This document shows, one piece after another, positions 27,775 to 35,137 of a DNA stretch of 64,000 bases (position 1 is its first letter; each line of letters opens with the position of its first letter). The notes under the pieces are model-generated. The model worked only from the letters and a program-made list of their open reading frames with translations. It was not told where the DNA came from and made no database searches. Source of the stretch: Flammeovirgaceae bacterium. GTDB lineage: Bacteria; Bacteroidota; Bacteroidia; Cytophagales; Cyclobacteriaceae. The position numbers were made by a program, and so were the translations under genes. The stretch covers positions 27,481 to 91,480 of the forward strand of contig JAIYCV010000046.1 in NCBI GenBank assembly GCA_027487845.1, written 5' to 3'.

Positions 27775-28155
27775 TTATTTTTTTACAAAGGTGAGCAGTA
27801 GCATGAGCCAGCCAAGTAGAAAGAATACCCCGCCAATGGGGGTAACGAAAGCGACTAACTTTCCCGCGTTAAACGACAAGGCATAAAGGCTTCCGCTGAA
27901 TAGGGCAACCCCAAGCGTCATAAAAAGTGCTGCTTTTTGTAAATTCGATTCAGCGGGGAACTGGTTCATTAATAGCCCTATAAAAAGTAATGCAAACGCA
28001 TGGTAGAATTGGTAACGCACCGCCAGTTCAAACGTATCCAGTTTATTGTTTGCCATTAGCATTGGCTTTAACGCATGAGCTCCAAAAGCACCTAGGGCCA
28101 CGCCTAAACCGCCACAGGCAGCTCCTATTATAAATGTTAATTTTTGTGTAAACAT
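27775..28155 (-). CDS. DUF423 family membrane protein
   Basis: The 126-residue protein has four membrane helices and the DUF423 signature GALGAFGAHALK-like stretch (GVALGAFGAHALKPML), followed by YQFYHAFALLFIGL and a C-terminal TPIGGVFFLLGWLML. It is related to YgdD of E. coli. Function is unknown. It is directly downstream of yggS (20 bases) on the same strand and probably co-transcribed. Confidence 0.93.
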   Translation of the reverse strand: MFTQKLTFIIGAACGGLGVALGAFGAHALKPMLMANNKLDTFELAVRYQFYHAFALLFIGLLMNQFPAESNLQKAALFMTLGVALFSGSLYALSFNAGKLVAFVTPIGGVFFLLGWLMLLLTFVKK

Positions 28156-28175
28156 ATTTTTTTCAATTATCGAGG

Positions 28176-28841
28176 CTAATTGTAATTCCGCTCTCCAAAG
28201 ATAGAAGTTCCAATTCTAACCAGGGTACTTCCTTCTTCAATAGCAATTTGATAGTCAGAACTCATGCCCATACTAAGCTCTTTCATATTTTGTGAATGTG
28301 TTTTCTTAAATAGCTCAAACAATGATTTAAGCCCTTTGAATTCATTTCGTATTTTATCAGTATCATCGGTGAGTGAAGCCATCCCCATAAGGCCTTGCAC
28401 AAAACAAAACGGAAATGACTTAGGTAGGTCTCTTTCAAAGAAAGAAGTTACTTCGGCTTCGTCAAACCCAAATTTTGTTTCTTCCTGTGCGATGTAAATT
28501 TGCAACAAACAAGGCACCACTCGGTTATGCTTGCCGCCTTGCTTATTGATCTCTTCTAACAGCTTAATACTGTCAACAGAGTGAATTAAACCCACAAAAG
28601 GAGCAATATACTTTACCTTATTGGTTTGCAAATGACCGATCATGTGCCATTCAATGTCCTTAGGCAAGGCTTCAAATTTGGCTTCCATTTCCTGCACTTT
28701 GTTTTCGCCAAAAAGCCGCTGCCCGGCATCATAGGCCTCCTGAAGCAGTTCAACAGGCTTTGTTTTGCTCACGGCAATTAACCGGCAATCAGATGGGCTA
28801 AATGATTTCTTAAAAAAGTTTATATTATTTTTAACACTCAT
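28176..28841 (-). CDS. YggS family pyridoxal phosphate protein
   Basis: The 221-residue single-domain protein binds pyridoxal phosphate through K26 in LIAVSKTKPVELL and has GENKVQEMEAK, WHMIGHLQTNKVK and the C-terminal SMGMSSDYQIAIEEGSTLVR. YggS/PLPBP proteins regulate PLP supply and amino acid balance without known catalysis. It is divergent from the GH3 gene, with about 40 bases between the two starts. Confidence 0.95.
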   Translation of the reverse strand: MSVKNNINFFKKSFSPSDCRLIAVSKTKPVELLQEAYDAGQRLFGENKVQEMEAKFEALPKDIEWHMIGHLQTNKVKYIAPFVGLIHSVDSIKLLEEINKQGGKHNRVVPCLLQIYIAQEETKFGFDEAEVTSFFERDLPKSFPFCFVQGLMGMASLTDDTDKIRNEFKGLKSLFELFKKTHSQNMKELSMGMSSDYQIAIEEGSTLVRIGTSIFGERNYN

Positions 28842-28883
28842 TTTATAACTTGGGCGACTAATCGCAACCTGATTCTTTAAAAC

Positions 28884-30419
28884 ATGGCAATATTAGGCAC
28901 TCTACTTCAAAAAGGCATTAAACTTCGCGAGAACTTAGAACAAGAATATTCCTCACCAATAGAACTTCAAAAAAAAGAACTGAAAGAATTGCTCATAACT
29001 GCCGATGGAACCGAATTTGGCAAGGTTTATAATTTCCAACAGATTCTAAGGCATTTTAGGAAGGACTCCAATGAATTTTATAAACATTACAAGGAGTCGG
29101 TGCCTATTCATGATTACAACAAAATCTATAAAGATTGGTGGAAGCTTTCTTTAAAAGGGGTTAAAAACCTTTGCTGGCCAGGGCGAGTAAAATTTTTTGC
29201 CTTAAGTTCAGGCACGTCTGAAGCCGCCTCAAAATACATTCCAGTAACCAAAGATATGACCAAGGCGATGCAGCGTACCAGTATTCGCCAGATCTTAACT
29301 CTGTCTAAATATGATTTGCCTGCGGAGATTTTCACTACAGGTATTTTAATGATTGGAGGCAGCACACACTTAAACAAAAAAGGAAGTTATTTTGAAGGAG
29401 ACTTGAGTGGCATTCAAGCCGCGAAGCTTCCATTTTGGTTTCAACATTTTTATAAGCCAGGAAAAAAGATTGCCAAAACCCGGGGGTGGGATGAAAAGCT
29501 TGAAGAAATTACCAAAAAAGCGAAAGATTGGGATATTGGAATAGTAGTAGGCGTACCCGCGTGGATTCAGATTTTACTCGAAAAAATCATTGACCATTAC
29601 CAACTTGAAAATATACACGAACTGTGGCCTAATCTCCGCGTGTACGTTCATGGTGGCGTTTCTTTTGATCCTTATCGCAAAGGCTTTGAAAAACTGTTAG
29701 GTCGGCCCATTTACTACATCGAAACCTATTTGGCATCGGAGGGTTTCTTCGCCTACCAAGCGTTGCCCGGTCGTAGATCAATGCGATTGGTGTTGAACAA
29801 TGGTATCTTTTATGAGTTTATACCCTTTGAAGAAAGCAATTTTACCTTAACAGGCGAAGTGAAACCAGAAGCGCAAACCTTGTTGGTTGATGAAGTGGAA
29901 GAGGGGAAAGAATATGCTATTTTGATTTCCACTTGCGCAGGTGCATGGCGTTATTTGGTTGGCGATGTTATTAAGTTTGTTTCGATTGAAGAATCTGAGA
30001 TTGTAATTACAGGAAGAACCAAACACTTTCTGAGTTTGTGTGGCGAACACCTTTCGGTGGATAACATGAACAAGGCTATTGAACTGGTGTCTAACGAAAT
30101 GAATATCACTATAACAGAGTTTACAGTTGCTGGAATACCTTACGGAAGTCTTTTTGCTCACCATTGGTTTGTTGGCACTGACGATGCGGTGGATAAGATG
30201 AAGTTAAAAGAACGAATTGATTTTCATTTGAAAGAACTAAATGATGATTATGCCGTGGAACGAAGTGCCGCTTTAAAGGAGGTTTTTGTGGACGTACATC
30301 CCGTTAAAATGTTTTATGATTGGATGCAGTCGAGAGGGAAAGTAGGAGGGCAGAACAAGTTTCCCCGCGTACTTAAAAAGGCGCAGCTAGAAGAATGGAC
30401 TGCTTTCATAAACCAATAA
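28884..30419 (+). CDS. GH3-family acyl-acid amido synthetase-like protein
   Basis: The 511-residue protein matches the GH3 family of the adenylate-forming superfamily. Plant members join amino acids to jasmonate or auxin. The ATP-binding loop is visible as FFALSSGTSEAASKYIPVT (residues about 107-125). Further motifs are SEGFFAYQ, YEFIPFEE and YRYLVGDVIKF-like WRYLVGDVIKFVS. Bacterial GH3 proteins are frequent in Bacteroidota but their substrates are not established. The next gene, a LysE-type exporter, starts one base after its stop, so the two are surely co-transcribed. That pairing suggests making and exporting an amino acid conjugate, which is inference. Confidence 0.9.
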   Translation: MAILGTLLQKGIKLRENLEQEYSSPIELQKKELKELLITADGTEFGKVYNFQQILRHFRKDSNEFYKHYKESVPIHDYNKIYKDWWKLSLKGVKNLCWPGRVKFFALSSGTSEAASKYIPVTKDMTKAMQRTSIRQILTLSKYDLPAEIFTTGILMIGGSTHLNKKGSYFEGDLSGIQAAKLPFWFQHFYKPGKKIAKTRGWDEKLEEITKKAKDWDIGIVVGVPAWIQILLEKIIDHYQLENIHELWPNLRVYVHGGVSFDPYRKGFEKLLGRPIYYIETYLASEGFFAYQALPGRRSMRLVLNNGIFYEFIPFEESNFTLTGEVKPEAQTLLVDEVEEGKEYAILISTCAGAWRYLVGDVIKFVSIEESEIVITGRTKHFLSLCGEHLSVDNMNKAIELVSNEMNITITEFTVAGIPYGSLFAHHWFVGTDDAVDKMKLKERIDFHLKELNDDYAVERSAALKEVFVDVHPVKMFYDWMQSRGKVGGQNKFPRVLKKAQLEEWTAFINQ

Positions 30420-30420
30420 A

Positions 30421-31047
30421 ATGCTTATTCTACTAAACGGCTTTAAAACAGGAATGGTGCTGGCCTTTCTTGTTGGCCCCGTTTTTTTTACCATTATCCA
30501 AACAAGCATTGAAAGTGGCTTTTGGAAAGGTGTGTTGGTGGCCTTTGGCGTTTCGTTGAGCGATACGTTTTACGTAGTTGTTTGCTATTTTGGGTTAGCT
30601 CAATTTATCAATAACCCCGTTGTGAAGGAATACATGGCTTACGGTGGCGGAGGCATCCTAATCTTGTTTGGAGTTTACTATCTTTTTTTCAAAAGCAAAG
30701 CCAACAAAAATGCACGCAGCGAAAGCCTGCATGAAAAAAAGTATTACAAGTATGTGTTAAAGGGGTTTATTATTAACGGCTTTACACCCACTATTATTCT
30801 TTTTTGGCTAGGTACAACCAGCGTTGCTTCTATCGATTTTGGATACGTGAAAGGGATAGAGTTTTTCTTATTCTTTTTGGCTGTGCTTGTAACAGTGTTG
30901 GCTACTGATATTGCCAAGGCGTTTTTGGCAGATAAATTAAGATTACTAATAACTCCTCGCCTGCTTAACATCATGAACGCCACCCTGGGAGTGTTAATGA
31001 TTGGTTTTGGGCTTCGGTTAATATTTGTATCGCAGACGTTGATGTAG
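30421..31047 (+). CDS. LysE family transporter
   Basis: The 208-residue membrane protein has six likely helices and the LysE/RhtB family N terminus (LLNGFKTGMVLAFLVGPVFF). A second half contains GFIINGFTPTIILFWLGTTS, the family's conserved proline region. LysE proteins export amino acids or related small molecules across the inner membrane. It starts one base after the GH3 gene. The spacing makes a joint role likely, although the substrate cannot be read from the sequence. Confidence 0.92.
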   Translation: MLILLNGFKTGMVLAFLVGPVFFTIIQTSIESGFWKGVLVAFGVSLSDTFYVVVCYFGLAQFINNPVVKEYMAYGGGGILILFGVYYLFFKSKANKNARSESLHEKKYYKYVLKGFIINGFTPTIILFWLGTTSVASIDFGYVKGIEFFLFFLAVLVTVLATDIAKAFLADKLRLLITPRLLNIMNATLGVLMIGFGLRLIFVSQTLM

Positions 31048-31178
31048 TTTGCCTTTTCTCAATTCGGCAGACAATTGTTTCTGCATTCTCTCAAGATTTA
31101 GCAAAAGAATAAAATGCCATCAAAGTGTCAGGATTTAGAATAATTGCCGCAAATAGGTAGCCTTAATAATAAAAGTTA

Positions 31179-31186
31179 TATTTTTG
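31179..31186 (+). promoter_or_regulatory. putative -7 promoter element for yqhA
   Basis: TATTTTTG matches the Bacteroidota -7 consensus TAnnTTTG perfectly and lies 20 bases before ATG 31207. No good -33 TTTG sits at the preferred distance, so confidence is low. Confidence 0.3.
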
Positions 31187-31206
31187 CATGTTAATTGAAA
31201 AAAAAT

Positions 31207-31818
31207 ATGAGCGTTTTTCGTCAAGTTAATAGAGCGATAGAAACATTTGTCGAATACTTGGTATTCGCGTCAAGATGGCTTCAAGCACCCATTTACCTTG
31301 GTCTAATTGTAGGCTCATTTTTATACGTATATAAGTTTATTGAACAATTGGTGGTTTTAACCATGAATATTACCATCATGAGCGAGGTAGATGCTATGCT
31401 CATGATTCTTGGTCTCATAGATATTTCGATGGTAATGAACTTACTTATTATCGTAATTATTGGTGGTTACTCAATTTTTACCAGCAAAATTGATTTTGAT
31501 GAGCAGGAAGATAGACCTCAGTGGATTGATCATCTGGATGCCGATCGACTAAAGGTAAAGCTGGCGTCTTCGCTCGCCTCGATTTCTGGGGTTCATCTGC
31601 TTAAAACATTTATTGATATTCATTCTGAAACGGAAACAGGAAGTTACGAATCTCTCAATTTTGAGATCATGATTCACCTTGTATTTATTGTTTCAGCACT
31701 GATATTGGCATGGATTGCAAGAATTTTAGGAGTAGAAAAACCTAACTCTGCTACCTATAAGCCGATTGGAAATTTACTTTCTGGTGTGAAAGGGACAAAA
31801 GATACTCCTAACAACTAA
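31207..31818 (+). CDS. YqhA/UPF0114 family membrane protein
   Basis: The 203-residue protein has four membrane helices and the UPF0114 pattern: EYLVFASRWLQAPIYLGLIV, DISMVMNLLIIVIIGGYSIF, and SSLASISGVHLLKTFI. Function is unknown. ATG 31207 is preferred to TTG 31195. Its 3' end overlaps the convergent batA-like gene by four bases. Confidence 0.92.
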   Translation: MSVFRQVNRAIETFVEYLVFASRWLQAPIYLGLIVGSFLYVYKFIEQLVVLTMNITIMSEVDAMLMILGLIDISMVMNLLIIVIIGGYSIFTSKIDFDEQEDRPQWIDHLDADRLKVKLASSLASISGVHLLKTFIDIHSETETGSYESLNFEIMIHLVFIVSALILAWIARILGVEKPNSATYKPIGNLLSGVKGTKDTPNN

Positions 31819-32858
31819 TCTTGTAGCACGTTGCTTATGAAGGTGGACTTCAAAAGGATCCATATCAAAAACAAAATGATCGCCCACCTTAAGTAAATAA
31901 AGTAAAAGTCGCTGGTATCTTTAAACCGAGTTTCCTTTATCTCTGCTTTTTCATAAAGATCAATTTTCTCGAAAACACTTTTTAATGCTTGGTTATCAGT
32001 GGCGCGAAAAAATTCGCCTCCACCAATTGCCGCAATCTTGCGCATAGTTGTTTCGTCAACTGTATTTTCAACCATTTGAGGCCTGCCAAAGAAGTCTTTC
32101 CCGAATGGAACGAGCCCCTCTTTGCCCACTACAATAGTGTACATTTTTATTCCGTAAGCTGCAGCGAGTTCGGAAGAAGTAATTGGGTCAATGTTTCCCG
32201 CGGTATTGTCTCCATCGCTCAAAAGGATACATACCTTCGATTTTGATTCCGACTCTCGCATTCTGTTAGTAACTACTGCAATGGCACTGCCTATAGCTGT
32301 ACCTCGGTTTTCGATCATTTCAAAATTTACATCGTTAAGATAAGCGTTGAGCAGATCATAGTCGGTAGTGAGTGGTGCTAATGAGAATGCGTCACCAGAG
32401 AAAACAACTAATCCAATTCTATCTTGCACTCTTCCTTTAATAAAATCACGTGCCACCGTTTTGGCCGCTTCCAAGCGATTGGGCGTAAAATCTTCAATTT
32501 GCATGGACTGCGAAATATCCATTGCCAGCATGATGTCTATTCCTTCTGTCCATTGTTCTACTTTTTCATTCGTGCGCTGAGGTCTGGCGAGGGCAACAAC
32601 AATCAGCGAACTGGCAAGTAAAATAAGTAGATCAGGCACAAATCTAACTGCGGTGAGAGGTGAGCTTTTCAGTTCCTTCTTAACGAGTGCGATCGGTAAT
32701 GTCTGATTTAAATAAAAGCGCAAAACCCACCTCAATAAAACAGCAATCGGTAGAAGCAGCAATCCATACAAAAGCAGTGGATTTGCCCACGTGAACGCGC
32801 TAAAAGTGCTGGGAGAAAACCAACTAAACGAATACCAAGGGTCTGAGAACTTATCCAC
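31815..32858 (-). CDS. batA: BatA-type VWA membrane protein (locus 2)
   Basis: The 347-residue protein has two N-terminal membrane helices (about residues 27-45 and 72-88). A von Willebrand A domain carries the metal site DISQS (in MLAMDISQSMQ) with the partner motif LLSDGDN. A C-terminal helix (FYFIYLRWAIILFLIWILL) closes the protein, giving a periplasmic or cytoplasmic VWA domain held at the membrane. It is the last gene of DUF58 - unknown - batA, with 8-base overlaps at each junction. BatB, BatC, BatD and BatE, which usually follow, are absent; yqhA lies convergently instead. Confidence 0.93.
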   Translation of the reverse strand: MDKFSDPWYSFSWFSPSTFSAFTWANPLLLYGLLLLPIAVLLRWVLRFYLNQTLPIALVKKELKSSPLTAVRFVPDLLILLASSLIVVALARPQRTNEKVEQWTEGIDIMLAMDISQSMQIEDFTPNRLEAAKTVARDFIKGRVQDRIGLVVFSGDAFSLAPLTTDYDLLNAYLNDVNFEMIENRGTAIGSAIAVVTNRMRESESKSKVCILLSDGDNTAGNIDPITSSELAAAYGIKMYTIVVGKEGLVPFGKDFFGRPQMVENTVDETTMRKIAAIGGGEFFRATDNQALKSVFEKIDLYEKAEIKETRFKDTSDFYFIYLRWAIILFLIWILLKSTFISNVLQD

Positions 32859-33762
32859 GATTTATCTCTTTTAGCTTCTGGTTAAATTGGTTGTTCGCAA
32901 ATGAGCGAAGGGTATCAAACGATTCTGCCGCGTATGAGCTCCCTCCGTAAATCATGCGGTCAATTAATTGAAGTGCATTTCCTAGGCGTTCGTCTTTTTC
33001 TTTATTGATGATCTCTCTTGAGGTGAATTTTGTATAGGGTACTTCATTTAGTTTTTCCATGTAGCTTTTCCATAGCAAGGCAGTTGTTTCCGCTTTCTTC
33101 GAAGAGAAGTCGGAACTTAACTGACTAACTGTGGAAGTAAATTTATTAAGGAAAGCCTCGTGATTCTTTGATAATCTTCTTTTTCTAAAAAACGCTTTGA
33201 TTCTTTTACCGAAAACAATCCAAACTATAATGACTGCGACAAGTAAAACGCCTCCAATAGCAAGCAAAAGAGGATAATCGAGCAGCCATTTTACATTTTG
33301 GTAAGCAGTATTTGTTTTTAGCGGCAACGCAGGTGCTTCAATAGAATCCAATTTTTGCGTTACCAGATTTTTGAAAAAGACGGTGTCAATTTCAGCAAAA
33401 ACTGCGGTGCAGTCTTTTTCAAGAATTTGAAAAGCTGGAAGTTGTAACGTTTGAATGCTGTCAATCTCAAACGTGGTGAGGTAATATACCGCGCTGTCAA
33501 AACTGACTTTATCAGTTGTTTTTGTTTGGAAATATTTTTTTTTACTAAACTCAAAAGGGGCAAATGAGAACGTACTATCGGGGAATACTAAATTCAGATT
33601 AGATGGATAGGAAGCTGTCATGCTATAGGGAACAAGCTCACCAATTTTTACACTATCCACTAAAAACCTTCCGTTTACACGAACTTCATTTTCGCTTTGC
33701 GCGGATAAGGCGAAGGAAACTGAAATGACAAATAGAAAGCAAAGAGAAATTCTACTAAACAC
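32851..33762 (-). CDS. Bat-locus membrane protein of unknown function
   Basis: The 303-residue protein has a signal peptide (cleavage near ALSAQ), a periplasmic beta-rich domain of about 130 residues resembling the BatD type, one membrane helix (about 164-186), and a basic cytoplasmic tail of about 115 residues. It sits between the DUF58 and batA genes, overlapping both by 8 bases, the usual place of a protein required by Bat systems. It could be a DUF4381- or BatD-like protein; reading alone cannot decide. The cytoplasmic tail (ALLWKSYMEKLN) may contact the DUF58 protein. Confidence 0.65.
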   Translation of the reverse strand: MFSRISLCFLFVISVSFALSAQSENEVRVNGRFLVDSVKIGELVPYSMTASYPSNLNLVFPDSTFSFAPFEFSKKKYFQTKTTDKVSFDSAVYYLTTFEIDSIQTLQLPAFQILEKDCTAVFAEIDTVFFKNLVTQKLDSIEAPALPLKTNTAYQNVKWLLDYPLLLAIGGVLLVAVIIVWIVFGKRIKAFFRKRRLSKNHEAFLNKFTSTVSQLSSDFSSKKAETTALLWKSYMEKLNEVPYTKFTSREIINKEKDERLGNALQLIDRMIYGGSSYAAESFDTLRSFANNQFNQKLKEINRG

Positions 33763-34657
33763 GTTTTAATGATTTATTCCTGATTTTAAACAGTTTTAGC
33801 AACTTGGGCACATAGTCATCTCCAGTATCAATACTGATAAAATTGATTTGGTGTTTTCGACTGAAATCTTCGAGTGTTTTCTGTCTTGACATATAGTTTG
33901 CAGTCAAATTACTTCTGAAACCACCAAAGGAAGTATTGATCCAAATGGTTTTTTTTGTCTCTTTATCTTGAACCGGTATAATACCAAGTTTAGGCAAGTT
34001 TGTCTCTCGTTTATCGCAAATACGAATAGCAACCAAATCATGTTTCCGAGCCAACGATTTTAAATTGTGTTCATACCCTTCGTCAATGAAATCAGATATC
34101 ATCACAATTACGCTTCGCTTTTTGATAGAATTTAACGCAAACGAAATTGCTTTGGCCAAATTTGTTTTAAGCGACTTTGGCCTAAGCTTTGCCAATGCGT
34201 AAATCAGTTGATAGGCTTGGGGCAGGCCCTTTCGGGGCTTCATAAAGTGCTCGCGTTCATCTGAATAGCAAATCAATCCTAGTTGGTTTGATTCTTTTGC
34301 ACCTGAGAGTGCTAGCACGCCACATATTTCCTTACCTATGTCAAATTTGGTCTTTCCTTCGGCACCAATCTCTTGAGACGCACTTACATCCAAAATGAAG
34401 AAAATGGTTTGCTCCTTTTCCTCCTTAAATGTTTTTACAAATGTTCCGTGGCCCTTGGCCGACACATTCCAATCGATCGTTCGCACGTCATCTCCGTATT
34501 GATACGGGCGCACCTCATCGAACTCTAATCCCGAACCCTTAAAAATAGAATGAAAATCTCCTTGCATTTGGCTATTGATCGCCTTGCGTATTTGGATTTC
34601 ATACTTTCTAAGTCTTTTTAACAGCTCTTTCAACTCTTGGCACTTTATTAGCAGCAC
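33755..34657 (-). CDS. DUF58 domain protein (locus 2)
   Basis: The 300-residue protein carries the DUF58 signature FDEVRPYQYGDDVRTIDWNV and a VWA-like metal site DVSAS (in FFILDVSASQEIG). It is paralogous to the DUF58 protein at 8800-9696 but diverged, and closer to the classical Bat operon type. The start is GTG 34657; an in-frame TTG nine codons in gives a more typical family N terminus. It heads the minus-strand Bat cluster. No moxR gene precedes it, since the divergent upstream gene is a DUF4296 lipoprotein gene. Confidence 0.93.
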   Translation of the reverse strand: MLLIKCQELKELLKRLRKYEIQIRKAINSQMQGDFHSIFKGSGLEFDEVRPYQYGDDVRTIDWNVSAKGHGTFVKTFKEEKEQTIFFILDVSASQEIGAEGKTKFDIGKEICGVLALSGAKESNQLGLICYSDEREHFMKPRKGLPQAYQLIYALAKLRPKSLKTNLAKAISFALNSIKKRSVIVMISDFIDEGYEHNLKSLARKHDLVAIRICDKRETNLPKLGIIPVQDKETKKTIWINTSFGGFRSNLTANYMSRQKTLEDFSRKHQINFISIDTGDDYVPKLLKLFKIRNKSLKRV

Positions 34658-34711
34658 AAAATTAAACGATGCAGGTTTCGTTTTGCGCTAACCGCCAAAA
34701 ATACGTGAATT

Positions 34712-35137
34712 ATGATTAATTTTGAGCGTTTAAATATGGAAGCAACGAAAAAAATAGATATCAAAAAGAATCTTTTCAATTCAGTTAAAACGCTGGTTTT
34801 TAGTTTTTTGATATTCGCCTTCGTAGGATGTCAGAAAAAGGAACAAAGGCCGAGCAATGTATTAGATAAGCAACAATTGGCTTCAGTTATGATTGATTTA
34901 TACTTGGCGGAAGCCCGATTGAGCAGTTATCCGATTCAGCGAGACTCATCATTAGCGCTTTTTCTGCCCAGGGAAAATGCTATTCTTGCCAAAAGAAATC
35001 TACAAGATTCTACCTTAAAGATGACGTATGACTATTATCTGCAACATCCGGATGATTTTAATGAAGTGTACGACATATTGATTGATTCGCTCACGGTTCT
35101 TGAGAAGGTAAAAGGGGATGAGAGCACGAAAAAATGA
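34712..35137 (+). CDS. DUF4296 lipoprotein
   Basis: The 141-residue protein has a lipoprotein signal ending in the lipobox FVGC (Cys at about residue 43 from ATG 34712; ATG 34736 is a likelier start and leaves a 35-residue leader). The rest fits DUF4296, a Bacteroidota family with DKQQLASVMIDLYLAEARL and YDYYLQHPDDFNEVYDILID. Function is unknown. It overlaps mutS2 by 4 bases (ATGA), so the two are co-transcribed. Confidence 0.85.
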   Translation: MINFERLNMEATKKIDIKKNLFNSVKTLVFSFLIFAFVGCQKKEQRPSNVLDKQQLASVMIDLYLAEARLSSYPIQRDSSLALFLPRENAILAKRNLQDSTLKMTYDYYLQHPDDFNEVYDILIDSLTVLEKVKGDESTKK

